The notes: generated by a model not told the origin, from the letters alone. 64,000 nt of DNA from IDS-8 sp040902105 (GCA_040902105.1 JBBDXW010000068.1:8705-72704), one strand, 5' to 3'. Positions 24,933 to 34,231 are shown, counted from the stretch's first letter. Translations and numbers: made by a program.

Positions 24933-27289
24933 TAACGCGTCCGGGACACGGCAGGGTCCCTCCCAGGAACCAGCTCGACCCAGTCGATGCCCCACATCGG
25001 ATCGAGGTCGTCGGCGGTGAAGCGAAAACAAAGGTCCGTCGGTCCATCGCCGTGCGCCGCCAGGTCCCTTGTCAAAACGGTCACGCCGTCATTTCCTGAC
25101 GCTTCCCGCAACGGCAGTACTGCGATCGGACTGCCGTCGCAGCCGTTCGCTCGCACCTCGAGTTCGCCCGCCGCGGTCGCAGGCGCGGGCAATTCGATCT
25201 TTTCGCGATCCGCGCCGATCTGAAAGTTGAACGGCACCTGGCCGACGGCCGCTTTTATTTGCGTAACTCCTGAAAGGTCGGCGCCTTCCCAGATCCAGCA
25301 CGGGTTCATGACGTCGATCAGAAAAACGCTGCGATCGCCTTCGATGGGCGCATCGTCTTCGAGAGACAACACCAGTCTTTCCGTACAAAGCTCCAGTTCA
25401 TGACTGGCGCGGCGGCGCGCAAACTGGCCGACGATGCCCCGGATCGATCGCGATACTGTCCGGCCGTCCGCAAAGGTTGCGACGGACAGCTCGGTGTCGG
25501 CCGGCAATTGCAGCGCATTCGTGTAGCGAGCCGACTCCGCTGTCACCTCCGACCCATCCGTGGTGAATCGGATTTCTCCCAGTCCGGATTGACTCGACAG
25601 TTCGACCTCGACGTCGTTGCCCGGCTCGCCCGCTGTCGCCGCCACCTCCACATCGAATGCGCTGGTGGCGAACGGGATGCCCAGCGCCCGGTAGCGATCG
25701 AACTGCGTTACCAGGCGACGGAGGAAATGCGTCCAGTCCAGCCGCTCCGGTCGCGACCAGGCGACTTCCGCCAGAGCGGCGGCGCGCGGAAACGCCATGT
25801 ACCCGAGCCGGCCTTCCGTGCGGATGTGCTCCGACCACAGGTTGGCCTGGACGCCGAGGACGTGCTCCTCCCCGGCTTCCGCGAGGGCCGGCGGCAGCGG
25901 ATCGAAACGATAGACATCTTCGAGCGAGACCACGGTTCCGCGGCCGGGCGGCTCGCTCGCGAGCGCGCTTTGCCGATGATCGAAATAGAGCGTCGGCCCG
26001 GGCGAGAGCACTGCGTCGTGCCCGAGGCTCGCCGCCTCGATGGCGCCGTCGATGCCGCGCCAGGACATCACCGTCGCCTCCGGCGCGATTCCGCCCTCCA
26101 GGATTTCATCCCAGCCGATCAGCCTCCGCCCCTGTGCCTGCAGGTATCGCTCGATTCGCTTTATGAAATAGCTCTGCAGTTCCATCTCGCTCCCGACGCC
26201 GAATTCATGCATGCGCTGCTGCACTTTCTCCGACGCAGCCCAACGCTCCTTCACGGCCTCGTCGCCGCCGACGTGAATGTAACGCCCCGGGAACAGCTCC
26301 AGCACTTCGGCCAGAATCTTTTCCAGTGCCTCGAAGGTGCTTTCCTCGACATTGAACAGGTAGTTGTGGATGCCCCAGTCCGACGACACGTCCGGATGCA
26401 CGTCGCCGACACCCAGTTCCGGATAGGCGGCAATGGCTGCCTGCGCGTGCCCGGGCATCTCGATCTCGGGCACGATGGTCACATGGCGCTTCGCGGCATA
26501 GGCGACGAGCCCGCGGACTTCCTCCTGCGTGTAAAAGCCCCCGTAGCGGCGCGGCTCTCCGGTTGCCGGATCGATCTCCTGGCGTGCGGCCGCGCCCGCC
26601 GGTATGCGCCAGGCACCGACTTCCGTCAGGCGCGGAAATGCTTTTATCTGCAGTCTCCAGCCCTGGTCGTCGGTCAGGTGCCAGTGCAGGACGTTCAGTT
26701 TGTGCAGCGCCATCCAGTCGATGAGTTGCTCGATGTACTGCGGCGCCACATAGTGGCGCGCAACGTCCAGCATGAGGCCCCGCCAGGCAAAGCGCGGCGC
26801 GTCGTCGATCACCAGGGCGGGAATCGAGATCGGCGCGGCGTCGTTCGCCTTTGCCGATGCAAGCTGCCACACGCTGACGGCGCCATAGAACAGGCCGGCC
26901 GCATCGTTCGCGGAAACGACAATGCGTCCGGGCGACACGTTCAGCCGATAGCCTTCGGGCACCGGGCCGTCCTGCAACGCTCTGAGTTCTAACAGGATGA
27001 CGTTTTCCGATGGCAGCGATTGCGCATCGCCGACACGCAGGTCCAGGTCACGCGTACGCTGCAACAGGTCCGCCAGCCATTTTGCAGTCCATCGGGCCTC
27101 CGCCCCGCCCGCTGCGCCGATCTGCGTCGATGGCCGCAACTTGAAGGGGCCCTCGGAGGATGCGACGCGATTCGGCAGCGGAATCATTTCGGGCGTCGCG
27201 GCCTGCAGCGCAGGCACCGGGTGCGTTTCCGGACTGCATCCCGAGATGCAGGCCAGCATGACGCCGAGGGCGAGCGGCAGGCGAGCCAT
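24932..27289 (-). CDS. Beta-N-acetylhexosaminidase (GH20), lipoprotein
   Basis: The 785-residue enzyme releases GlcNAc from chitooligosaccharides. The catalytic Asp-Glu pair of GH20 is seen in HVGGDEAVKERW (about Asp343-Glu344). An N-terminal GH20b-like domain (residues 35-150) and the TIM barrel start FAWRGLMLDVARHYV are also clear, and the tail adds a CHB_HEX-type C-terminal domain. The start ATG 27289 gives a signal peptide ending in ISGCS, a good lipobox, and has GGTGGAAA upstream; two upstream Met codons (27349, 27322) would spoil it. It should act in the periplasm, after receptor uptake and before PTS import. It shares TAATG with the next gene. Confidence 0.93.
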   Translation of the reverse strand: MARLPLALGVMLACISGCSPETHPVPALQAATPEMIPLPNRVASSEGPFKLRPSTQIGAAGGAEARWTAKWLADLLQRTRDLDLRVGDAQSLPSENVILLELRALQDGPVPEGYRLNVSPGRIVVSANDAAGLFYGAVSVWQLASAKANDAAPISIPALVIDDAPRFAWRGLMLDVARHYVAPQYIEQLIDWMALHKLNVLHWHLTDDQGWRLQIKAFPRLTEVGAWRIPAGAAARQEIDPATGEPRRYGGFYTQEEVRGLVAYAAKRHVTIVPEIEMPGHAQAAIAAYPELGVGDVHPDVSSDWGIHNYLFNVEESTFEALEKILAEVLELFPGRYIHVGGDEAVKERWAASEKVQQRMHEFGVGSEMELQSYFIKRIERYLQAQGRRLIGWDEILEGGIAPEATVMSWRGIDGAIEAASLGHDAVLSPGPTLYFDHRQSALASEPPGRGTVVSLEDVYRFDPLPPALAEAGEEHVLGVQANLWSEHIRTEGRLGYMAFPRAAALAEVAWSRPERLDWTHFLRRLVTQFDRYRALGIPFATSAFDVEVAATAGEPGNDVEVELSSQSGLGEIRFTTDGSEVTAESARYTNALQLPADTELSVATFADGRTVSRSIRGIVGQFARRRASHELELCTERLVLSLEDDAPIEGDRSVFLIDVMNPCWIWEGADLSGVTQIKAAVGQVPFNFQIGADREKIELPAPATAAGELEVRANGCDGSPIAVLPLREASGNDGVTVLTRDLAAHGDGPTDLCFRFTADDLDPMWGIDWVELVPGRDPAVSRTR

Positions 27290-27358
27290 CACTTTCCACC
27301 GATCAAAATGGCCGTCCCCCATGCCAGAATTATACGCGTCGTGAGGCACGGGCCCGCA

Positions 27359-27377
27359 GGCCCGGGACGACCGGGCC
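27359..27377 (-). terminator. GC-rich hairpin between TonB receptor and GH20 genes
   Basis: GGCCCGG (27359-27365) and CCGGGCC (27371-27377) form a stem with a 5-bp loop, 18 bp after the receptor stop. It may reduce read-through from the receptor into the GH20-PTS genes and so set different expression levels within one operon. Confidence 0.4.
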
Positions 27378-27394
27378 CGCGTTGCTACCGCATT

Positions 27395-30028
27395 CTACCC
27401 ACCCGATCCGAATGCCACCTGCAGCGAAACCTGATAACGGCGTCCGGTCTGGTAGCGGTTGGCCGGCTGGAACTTCTCCCCGAAGTACTGGAAGTATTCC
27501 TCGTCGAGCAGGTTCTGCGCATCGAAGTTCAACTGCACGGTGTCGTTGAACCTCCAGCTCAGGCTCGCGCCGAAGTCGGCGTACGAGTCCACACTGACCG
27601 GCGGCGCGCCGGCCACGAAGCCGCCGGCCAGGTATTCGCTGCGCCAGCCGTAGGTCAGGCGGGCGCTCAACGCGTCCTTTTCGTAGTACGGGCTCAAGTT
27701 GTACTGGTCCCGCGACTGAAAAGGCAGGTCGTTGCCGGCCGCCGTTTCGCCGTCGGCGAAGGTGTAGTTGGCGACGATGCCGAAACCGCTCTCGCCGAAG
27801 GGCTGCTGGTAGCTCAGGTTGAAGCCCTTGATCTCGCCCGTTCCGGCGTTCCGCGGGCGCAATATGCTGTAGTCGCAGAAGCCGTCGATCGTGCAGGCAC
27901 CGGTGGCGACGAGGTTCAGGAAGGCCGTCGGATCGGCGTCGTCGCTGATCGAATTGAACTGGCGTTCGGTGGCCGCGTTGCTTTCGATGAAGTTCTCGAC
28001 GTCCTTGTAGAACACCGATGCCGCCACCACCGACTCGGCCGCGAAGTACCACTCGGCCGAGACGTTGTAGTTGGTCGACTCGTACGGCCCGAGGTCCGCG
28101 TTGCCGCCGCTTCCGGTGAGCGTGGTGTCGTTGAGGAAGGTGTTCGGCGCCATCTGGTTGTAGGGCGCCCAGGCCACGACACTTGCGGCGGCGAAGCGCA
28201 GCACGACGTCGTCGGTGGCGTCGAACGCCAGGTTGAGCGACGGCAGCAGGTAATCGTCGTCCTTCTTCTGCGTCACCTGCCATTCCGGGAGTGCCGGCAG
28301 CACCGGGACGTCGCTGCCCAGGTTGAACGCCGTGCTTTCGATCTCGGCCTTCACGTAGCGCACGCCGAAGTTGCCGCGCAGGCGCTCGCCGCTTTCGAAG
28401 TTCAACTGCGCATAGGCCGAGGAGTTGGTCTGCTCGATCACGTAGGTGTTGTTGAGGAAGCTGGCCGCATCCGGGTTGGCGAAGTTGGGCGGGGCACCGA
28501 TGACCCAATCGAGCACGTTCTGGCGGCCCACGTACACATGCTGGCCATGATCCGGAGCGAAGCCGCCGATGTCAGTGAGGCCGATCGTGCCGGTCTGCGC
28601 CAGGTCGCCCACCCCGGGAATACCCCAGACGTTGAGCGAGAAGTCCTCCTGGTGCTCGTGGCGGCGCACGCCCACCAGCAGCTCGTTGAACACGTTGTCG
28701 AACTCCATGCTGAAATCGATCTGCGCGTACGTGTCCTCGGCTTCGGTCGCGAAGATTCCGTGGTTGCCGAAGAATCCTTCCGCGCGCCAGTTCGCCGGAT
28801 CACGCGCGGCGGCCGGATCGTCGAAGGTCATGCCCCGGTCGATGTCCCAACTGAAGCCGCCGGTAAAGGCCGGCTCGATGAACCACTGCTTGAGCTCGTT
28901 GTCGGCCTTGCTCTGGCCGACCTGGGCGGAGACATTCCAGCCGTCGCCGGAGTAGGCGCCCCTCAGGTCCAGGCCCTGGGTGGTCGGCTCGGAACCGCGC
29001 ACGTTGTTGTCGTAGAACACGAGGCTCGTGGGCCCGGCATGGCCGCCGGTGACGATGCCGTCGGCGCCGACGGTCAGCTCGTCAACGTCGTCGGGGCGCA
29101 GCGAGAGGAAGTTGTACATCGACTGGTTGTAGTTGGCGAAATCTTCGTTGATGTACAACGCGCTCAAGTTGAGTTCCAGGGCGTCGCCCGGCCTGAATTG
29201 CAGGTTGGCGGTGATGCTGTCGCGCTCGCGGGTCTGCTGGAACCAGGCAGCGTTGATGAAATTGGGCACCTGTGCGTCGGGATCCACACCGACCGCGTTC
29301 GGGAAGGTAGACGCCGGCACATAGCCGAAGATCTCCGAACCCTGGCGATCGACCTGTTCCTCGTAGTGCTGCGCGGCGACCGCGATGCCCCACGTTTCGG
29401 CGGCGCTCTTCCAGCTGTACAGCGCGGAGATGCTCGGCTTCCCCTCGCTGGCCTGCTCGTTGTAGTTGTAGCCGAAGGTGCCGGTGAGGCTGTTGGCTTC
29501 CAGATCCAGCGGCTTGCGCGTGTGCATGAGCACGGTGCCGCCCAGGCTGCCTTCGGGCAGGCGCGCTTCGGGCGATTTGTAGACCTCGAGCCGGCCGATG
29601 ATCTCCGAGGCGATCTGGGTCTGGTCGAAGCCGCGGTTGGGTTGCTCGCCGAACAGCCAGATCGACTGCGCCACCGGATGACCGTCGAGGAAGGTCAGGT
29701 TGAGGCTGGGATCGGTGCCGTCGATGCTGACGCGCTCGCCCTGGCCGAAGCGGCGGTCGATCGTGACGCCCGGGATCTGCGTCATCGCCTCGGCCACGTT
29801 GGTGTTGGGGAACTCGCCCAGATCCTCGGCGCTGAGCGCTTCGACCACGGCATCGGCGTTGCGCTTGGTCTGCAGCGACTGCTGCAGGCTGGCGCGAATG
29901 CCTTGTACGACGATCTCCTCTATGGCGCCGTCTTCCTGCGGGCCGGCCTGGGCGTGCGCGGCTTCGTTCTGCCCGTACAAGGCGATGGCGACTGCAGTTG
30001 CGACCAGCGTCGATCTTTTGATGTTCAT
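27395..30028 (-). CDS. TonB-dependent receptor, probable chitooligosaccharide uptake (NagP-like)
   Basis: The 877-residue protein starts at ATG 30028 with a GGGGGACG sequence upstream and a signal peptide ending in AAHAQ. It has EEIVVQGIRASLQQSLQTKRNADAV read in pieces, EDLGEFPNTNVAEAM and IPGVTIDRRFGQGERVSIDG, typical of the TIGR01782 (TonB-Xanth-Caul) subfamily used for carbohydrate uptake in Xanthomonas, Caulobacter and Shewanella. It lies next to the GH20 and PTS genes, and divergent from nagR-nagB-nagA, so its ligand is probably GlcNAc oligomers. The region upstream holds repeated ATTGGTTAC boxes and GntR-type half-sites. Confidence 0.9.
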   Translation of the reverse strand: MNIKRSTLVATAVAIALYGQNEAAHAQAGPQEDGAIEEIVVQGIRASLQQSLQTKRNADAVVEALSAEDLGEFPNTNVAEAMTQIPGVTIDRRFGQGERVSIDGTDPSLNLTFLDGHPVAQSIWLFGEQPNRGFDQTQIASEIIGRLEVYKSPEARLPEGSLGGTVLMHTRKPLDLEANSLTGTFGYNYNEQASEGKPSISALYSWKSAAETWGIAVAAQHYEEQVDRQGSEIFGYVPASTFPNAVGVDPDAQVPNFINAAWFQQTRERDSITANLQFRPGDALELNLSALYINEDFANYNQSMYNFLSLRPDDVDELTVGADGIVTGGHAGPTSLVFYDNNVRGSEPTTQGLDLRGAYSGDGWNVSAQVGQSKADNELKQWFIEPAFTGGFSWDIDRGMTFDDPAAARDPANWRAEGFFGNHGIFATEAEDTYAQIDFSMEFDNVFNELLVGVRRHEHQEDFSLNVWGIPGVGDLAQTGTIGLTDIGGFAPDHGQHVYVGRQNVLDWVIGAPPNFANPDAASFLNNTYVIEQTNSSAYAQLNFESGERLRGNFGVRYVKAEIESTAFNLGSDVPVLPALPEWQVTQKKDDDYLLPSLNLAFDATDDVVLRFAAASVVAWAPYNQMAPNTFLNDTTLTGSGGNADLGPYESTNYNVSAEWYFAAESVVAASVFYKDVENFIESNAATERQFNSISDDADPTAFLNLVATGACTIDGFCDYSILRPRNAGTGEIKGFNLSYQQPFGESGFGIVANYTFADGETAAGNDLPFQSRDQYNLSPYYEKDALSARLTYGWRSEYLAGGFVAGAPPVSVDSYADFGASLSWRFNDTVQLNFDAQNLLDEEYFQYFGEKFQPANRYQTGRRYQVSLQVAFGSGG

Positions 30029-30048
30029 GAGCGGACGTCCCCCGTTCC

Positions 30049-30070
30049 GTAACCAATAAGTAACCAATCA
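30049..30070. repeat. Tandem 11-bp repeat upstream of TonB receptor
   Basis: GTAACCAATAA at 30049-30059 is followed directly by GTAACCAATCA at 30060-30070. The repeat lies 21-42 bp before the receptor start codon and may be part of its leader or a regulator site. Confidence 0.7.
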
Positions 30071-30185
30071 GAGACCACTATAGTACCATCGAAATGCAAT
30101 TTCCAGCCCTGTTAGATACCAATAGCAAATAACAGCATTAAATCAACAGGCCATTGCATAAAGTGGTATGGCATTGGTAATATAC
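30071..30185. promoter_or_regulatory. Divergent nag control region with GntR-type half-sites
   Basis: Between the divergent receptor and regulator genes several half-sites recur: AGACCACT (30072-30079), TAGTACCAT (30081-30089), ATACCAAT (30116-30123), AGTGGTAT (30162-30169) and ATTGGTAATATACC (30173-30186). They resemble the halves of the dre site bound by DasR/NagR-type GntR regulators (TGGTCTAGACCA), so the adjacent GntR protein is the likely binder. Exact operator limits are not certain. Confidence 0.5.
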
Positions 30186-30210
30186 CGGCACACCACGCCC
30201 GGAGACCGCC

Positions 30211-30954
30211 GTGACCTCCCTATCGACCATCCTGCGGCCGCTGGACCAAAGCAGCGCCCTTCCGCTCTACCAGCAGTTGCAGCGGGTGCTGCGCGACGCG
30301 ATCGAAAAGCGCGTGCTGGATGCGGACGACGCCTTGCCGGCGGAGCGCGAGCTGGCCACGGACTTTGCGGTCTCGCGCATCACGGTGCGCAAAGCCATCG
30401 ACGGGCTCGTCGGCGAAGGCCTGCTGGTGCGTCAGCACGGCTCCGGCACGTTCGTGCGGCCGAGAGTCGAGAAGAACTTCTCGAAGCTGACTTCGTTTTC
30501 CGAAGATATGCGAGCGCGCGGACGCAAGCCGCGCAGTGTCTGGCTGCACCGCGCCGCCGGCGCCGTAACGCCCGAGGAAGCGCTCGCCTTACGGCTCAGT
30601 CCGGGTACGCCGGTCTTCCGTTTCCATCGCATACGCTTTGCCGACGATGCGCCGATGGCGATCGAATATGCCACCGTGGTCGCGTCCTGCCTGGGCTCGG
30701 TCGATGCCGTGAAGTCATCGCTTTACGAGGCGCTCGAACAAACCGGCCACCGGCCGGTGAGAGCGCTGCAACGATTGCGCGCCGTGCTCCTGAACGCGGA
30801 ACAGGCGGAAAGGCTCGGCGCACAGGAACGCGACGCGGGACTGCTCGTCGAACGCCTGGGTTTTCTCGCCGATCGCAGTGCTGTCGAGTTCTCGCAATCG
30901 TATTACCGCGGCGATACCTACGACTTCGTCGCTGAACTGAGCGATGCGTCCTGA
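30211..30954 (+). CDS. nagR: GntR/HutC-family transcriptional regulator of GlcNAc use
   Basis: The 247-residue protein has an N-terminal winged helix (LPLYQQLQRVLRDAI, LPAERELATDFAVSRITVRKAIDGLVGEGLLVRQHGSGTFV) followed by a UTRA effector domain (TSFSEDMRARGRKPRS to the end). UTRA regulators of this type sense GlcN-6-P or GlcNAc-6-P. The start is GTG 30211 with GGAG ten bases upstream. It lies just before the deaminase and deacetylase genes and divergent from the chitooligosaccharide uptake genes, so local control of both is expected. Confidence 0.92.
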   Translation: MTSLSTILRPLDQSSALPLYQQLQRVLRDAIEKRVLDADDALPAERELATDFAVSRITVRKAIDGLVGEGLLVRQHGSGTFVRPRVEKNFSKLTSFSEDMRARGRKPRSVWLHRAAGAVTPEEALALRLSPGTPVFRFHRIRFADDAPMAIEYATVVASCLGSVDAVKSSLYEALEQTGHRPVRALQRLRAVLLNAEQAERLGAQERDAGLLVERLGFLADRSAVEFSQSYYRGDTYDFVAELSDAS

Positions 30955-30964
30955 CCGGGGCATC

Positions 30965-32038
30965 ATGTTATCCACGCAATCCGAAACGAACAGAACCTTG
31001 CCTGAGCCTTCCACAGCCGAATCGACCGGCATGTTCCGGGAAGCTGCCGAGGCGGCGACGGTGGTTGAAGCGCAACTGGAGCGAAATGCCGACGTCGTGG
31101 CTCGCCTTGCGAAAGATCTGAAATCCCGCTCTAAATGCGCGGTGGTCACACTGGCGCGCGGCAGTTCCGATCATGCGGCGACTTATGCAAGGTATCTGAT
31201 CGAGACGCGGCTCGGCATTCTGACGTCCTCCGCAGCGCCCTCCGTGAGCTCCTTGTACGCAAGGGGTTCGCATCTGCGCGATACGATCGTACTGGCGATT
31301 TCGCAATCGGGCCGAAGTCCGGATCTGCTGGCATCGGCCGAAGCCGCGCGCGCCGCGGGTGCGTATGTCGTCGCTCTGGTCAACGCGGAACAGTCGTACC
31401 TCGGTCAGATAGCGGATTGCGCAATCCCGCTGTGTGCAGGAGAGGAACGGAGCGTTGCCGCAACCAAATCCTTTATCGCATCGATGGCCGCGATCGCGCA
31501 CCTGGTCGCGTCGTGGTCGGACGATCACAAGCTGCACGCGGCGCTCGAGATCCTGCCGGCGCAGCTGAGGCGCGCCTGGGAACTCGACTGGAGCGACGGG
31601 GTTACGCGTTTCCGCGATGCGCAAAGTCTGTACGTGGTGGGCCGCGGGCTCGGACTCGGCATCGCCGGAGAGGCGGCGCTGAAATTCAAGGAAACCTGCG
31701 CGCTTCATGCGGAAGCCTTCAGTTCGGCCGAACTGAGGCATGGGCCACTGGCGATCGTGCGGGAGGGATTTCCGGTTCTGCTGTTCGCGCAAGATGACGA
31801 AACCCGTGACGGCATGGCCAGGCTGGCGCGCGAACTGGCGGCTCATGGCGCGGAAGTGACAGCGGCCGGATTGCCTGAAGCCCGCGCAGGCGCCTTACCG
31901 GTCATCGAAACCGAGCCGGCGATAGCGCCGTTGCTGCAGATCCAGAGTTTCTACCGCATGGTCAACGCGCTCTCCGTCGCACGCGGTTACGACCCCGACC
32001 GGCCGCGCCATTTGTCCAAGATTACGGAAACCCTGTGA
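30965..32038 (+). CDS. nagB-II: SIS-type glucosamine-6-phosphate deaminase (NagB-II)
   Basis: The 357-residue protein carries two SIS (sugar isomerase) domains: VTLARGSSDHAATYARYLIE and AISQSGRSPDLL in the first, VVGRGLGLGIAGEAALKFKETC and HAEAFSSAELRHGP in the second. It looks like the isomerase half of GlmS without the glutaminase domain, which is the form of GlcN-6-P deaminase (NagB-II) known from Shewanella and relatives. It would convert GlcN-6-P to fructose-6-P and ammonia. ATG 30965 lies 10 bp after nagR; ATG 30944, overlapping nagR, is the alternative. The stop overlaps the nagA start as TGATG. Confidence 0.9.
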   Translation: MLSTQSETNRTLPEPSTAESTGMFREAAEAATVVEAQLERNADVVARLAKDLKSRSKCAVVTLARGSSDHAATYARYLIETRLGILTSSAAPSVSSLYARGSHLRDTIVLAISQSGRSPDLLASAEAARAAGAYVVALVNAEQSYLGQIADCAIPLCAGEERSVAATKSFIASMAAIAHLVASWSDDHKLHAALEILPAQLRRAWELDWSDGVTRFRDAQSLYVVGRGLGLGIAGEAALKFKETCALHAEAFSSAELRHGPLAIVREGFPVLLFAQDDETRDGMARLARELAAHGAEVTAAGLPEARAGALPVIETEPAIAPLLQIQSFYRMVNALSVARGYDPDRPRHLSKITETL

Positions 32039-33186
32039 TGTCCGTCGCCTTCATCAACGGCCGCGTGCTGACCGACAGCGGATTCGAAGAGGGGCTGACG
32101 GTGACGACCGGCAGCGAGCACATTGCTTCGGTAGGCCGGCACGATGCCACAGGCGCGAGCGCCGCGGAACAGATTGATCTTGACGGCAGGCTTCTGCTGC
32201 CGGGCTTTGTCGATACGCAAGTGAACGGCGGCGGCGGCGTGTTGTTCAACGACAAGCCGACCGTCGAGACCATCGACGAAATCGGCAGTGTTCACCGTCA
32301 GTTCGGCACCACTGCATTTCTGCCCACGCTCGTCAGCGACGATCTGGAAGTGGTCGCCGATGCGATTTCTGCAGCGCGGGACGCCATCGCGGCGGGCGTG
32401 CCCGGGGTACTCGGAATTCACATAGAAGGGCCGTTCCTCAACGAAGAACGCAAAGGCGTGCATGACGCAAGCAAGATCCGGTATCTCGACGAGGAGGCGT
32501 TTCGCCTGCTGACGAGGCCGACCGGCGGCAAGACGCTTCTCACGCTGGCGCCGGAGAAGACGACACCGCAAATGATTCGCAAGCTGACCGAGGCGGGTGT
32601 CGTGGTCTCCGCCGGCCACAGCAACGCGACCTATGCAGAGATTCGTGTGGCGCTGGAGAACGGCCTGACGGGATTCACGCATCTCTTCAATGCCATGTCG
32701 CCGATTAGCGTAAGAGAGCCCGGAGTCGTCGGGGCCGCGCTCGACGATCCGGATAGCTGGTGCAGCATTATTGTCGATGGGCACCACGTCGATCCGGTCG
32801 TCTTGCGCCTCGCCTTGCGCTGCAAAAGGCTGGACCGTTTCGTCCTCGTTACCGACGCGATGCCGAGTGTCGGCGCCGGCCAGAAGTCGTTCAGCCTGCT
32901 GGGGCGAAAGATTACGGTGAGGAACGGCGTGTGCTTTGACGAGGACGGCACGCTGGCGGGATCGAATATCGACATGGCGACGGCCGTCAGGAACGCGGTG
33001 CGTCTTTTGCACGTCGGGATTGCGGATGCGGTACGCATGGCGAGCGTTTACCCCGCCGAATTCCTCGGGCTGTCCCGCGAATTCGGCAAGATCGCGCCGG
33101 GCTATCGCGCGAATCTCGTCGTCGCCGACGACGAACTCAATGTGCTCGAGACATGGATTGACGGTTCCCGATCGCCGGCACACTGA
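32038..33186 (+). CDS. nagA: N-acetylglucosamine-6-phosphate deacetylase
   Basis: NagA removes acetate from GlcNAc-6-P in the cytosol, feeding NagB-II. Motifs GFVDTQVNGGGGVLFND, GIHIEGPFLNEERKGVH, SAGHSNATY, THLFNAMSP and VLVTDAMPSVG are all present, and the catalytic aspartate of the last motif is residue 273, as in E. coli NagA. The length (382 aa) is normal. The ATG at 32038 is reached by a TGATG overlap with the deaminase gene, so expression is coupled. It is the last gene of the nag plus-strand operon. Confidence 0.96.
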   Translation: MSVAFINGRVLTDSGFEEGLTVTTGSEHIASVGRHDATGASAAEQIDLDGRLLLPGFVDTQVNGGGGVLFNDKPTVETIDEIGSVHRQFGTTAFLPTLVSDDLEVVADAISAARDAIAAGVPGVLGIHIEGPFLNEERKGVHDASKIRYLDEEAFRLLTRPTGGKTLLTLAPEKTTPQMIRKLTEAGVVVSAGHSNATYAEIRVALENGLTGFTHLFNAMSPISVREPGVVGAALDDPDSWCSIIVDGHHVDPVVLRLALRCKRLDRFVLVTDAMPSVGAGQKSFSLLGRKITVRNGVCFDEDGTLAGSNIDMATAVRNAVRLLHVGIADAVRMASVYPAEFLGLSREFGKIAPGYRANLVVADDELNVLETWIDGSRSPAH

Positions 33187-33385
33187 AATCCGGCTCGTTG
33201 CGCAAGTACTCGCTCTTGCGATTTCGCTTTGCGCGTGCAACACGCTGCGTACGAACGTCTCGTCCATCAATGCTCGGCAAATCTACGTGCTCAGCCCCGA
33301 TAATCAGATCAAGTCTCTAATATCGCTTGGGCGGCATCCTTTAACGAGATAATACCCTTTCTCGTAGCCTTCACTCCGCGCGCGC

Positions 33386-33414
33386 TTGAGCTGTGTCCGT
33401 TAGAGTGGTACATT
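33386..33414 (+). promoter_or_regulatory. Putative promoter of higBA
   Basis: TTGAGC (33386-33391) and TACATT (33409-33414) are separated by 17 bp and lie 22 bp before the toxin start, with GGAG just upstream of the ATG. The rest of the 33187-33435 gap shows no gene. Confidence 0.45.
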
Positions 33415-33435
33415 GCCTCTGATTGGAGATGTTAA

Positions 33436-33732
33436 ATGATCGTGAGCTTCCGGGAAGGCTGGCTACGCGCGTTCTTCATCAACGACGTGCGATTCGGAAA
33501 AATGCCGCCCGATCTCGAAAGCCGCCTGTTCCGCAAACTTCAGATGATCGACGATGCGACAACGAATCAGGACTTACGCGTCCCGTCGAGTAACCACTTC
33601 GAGAAGTTGCGCGGCAATCTAGCCGGCTTCCACTCGATCCGCGTCAATAGGCAGTGGCGTCTGATCTTCCGCTGGGACGGCGGTCGTGGGGAAGCGGACG
33701 ACATCTATCTCGACGACCACAGCTACGAATGA
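33436..33732 (+). CDS. higB: HigB-family toxin (RelE-like mRNA interferase)
   Basis: The 98-residue protein matches the HigB/plasmid-maintenance killer family: an N-terminal helix-rich part, FGKMPPDLESRLFRKLQMIDDATTNQDLRVPSSNHFEKLRGNLAGFHSIRVN in pieces, and the terminal QWRLIFRWDGG...DIYLDDHSY core typical of these ribosome-dependent RNases. It lies directly before a HigA-type antitoxin with an 8-bp gap, and the toxin-first gene order is the hallmark of higBA. The pair sits alone between the nag locus and a hypothetical gene. Confidence 0.93.
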   Translation: MIVSFREGWLRAFFINDVRFGKMPPDLESRLFRKLQMIDDATTNQDLRVPSSNHFEKLRGNLAGFHSIRVNRQWRLIFRWDGGRGEADDIYLDDHSYE

Positions 33733-33740
33733 GGTGAGAC

Positions 33741-34049
33741 ATGTTAATGACCAAGCGCAAACCGGCGACAGTAGGCGAGATACTGGTCGAGGAGTTCATG
33801 ACGCCGATGGACCTGACTCAGGCGGCGCTCGCCGAGGCAATGGGCGTTCAACGAAAGCACGTCAACGAGCTGTGCAACGACCGCCGCAACGTCACTGCCG
33901 CAACTGCTTTGATTCTCTCGCGTGTGTTCCGCAACAGCCCGGAGTTCTGGCTCAACGTCCAGCGACGCAGCGAGTTATGGGAGGCCATGCACAGTCCGAG
34001 TCAGCGCAAGCGGATCGACAGGGCAAAGCCTCTGAAAAAAACGGCGTGA
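33741..34049 (+). CDS. higA: HigA-family antitoxin (XRE DNA-binding)
   Basis: The 102-residue protein begins with KPATVGEILVEEFM and contains an XRE helix-turn-helix, MDLTQAALAEAMGVQRKHVNELCNDRRNVTAATALILSRVF, then FWLNVQRRSELWEA, the standard HigA layout. It neutralises HigB and represses the operon. GAGGTGAG precedes the first ATG; a second in-frame ATG lies six bases later. Confidence 0.93.
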   Translation: MLMTKRKPATVGEILVEEFMTPMDLTQAALAEAMGVQRKHVNELCNDRRNVTAATALILSRVFRNSPEFWLNVQRRSELWEAMHSPSQRKRIDRAKPLKKTA

Positions 34050-34231
34050 TCTGCCAAATGCTTCGCATCTGGATTTTCCGACCAAAATTGCGCGCCGGAA
34101 TCGCCTTGCAATTCAAATCGGCTATGCTGCCACAGGCGGTGCACAAGTATTCCAGGCTCTGATTTGCCATTGCGGTGCGACCTTTGCATAGTGTCCCGCA
34201 TCCATAAGGATAACGGCCACCGCGCTGTCCG

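Noticed and set aside
25400..26992. 530-residue plus-strand open frame
   Set aside because: Antisense to the GH20 gene with mirrored codon bias and no motif.
27020..30052. 1010-residue open frame on the plus strand
   Set aside because: It is antisense to the GH20 and TonB receptor genes, has Arg/Val/Gly-biased low-complexity composition and no recognisable domain; long antisense frames are expected in GC-rich genes.
33187..33435. Possible gene remnant before higBA (frame reading VLSPDNQIKSLISLGRHPLTR in part)
   Set aside because: Too short and without a start, ribosome binding site or family match; treated as non-coding.
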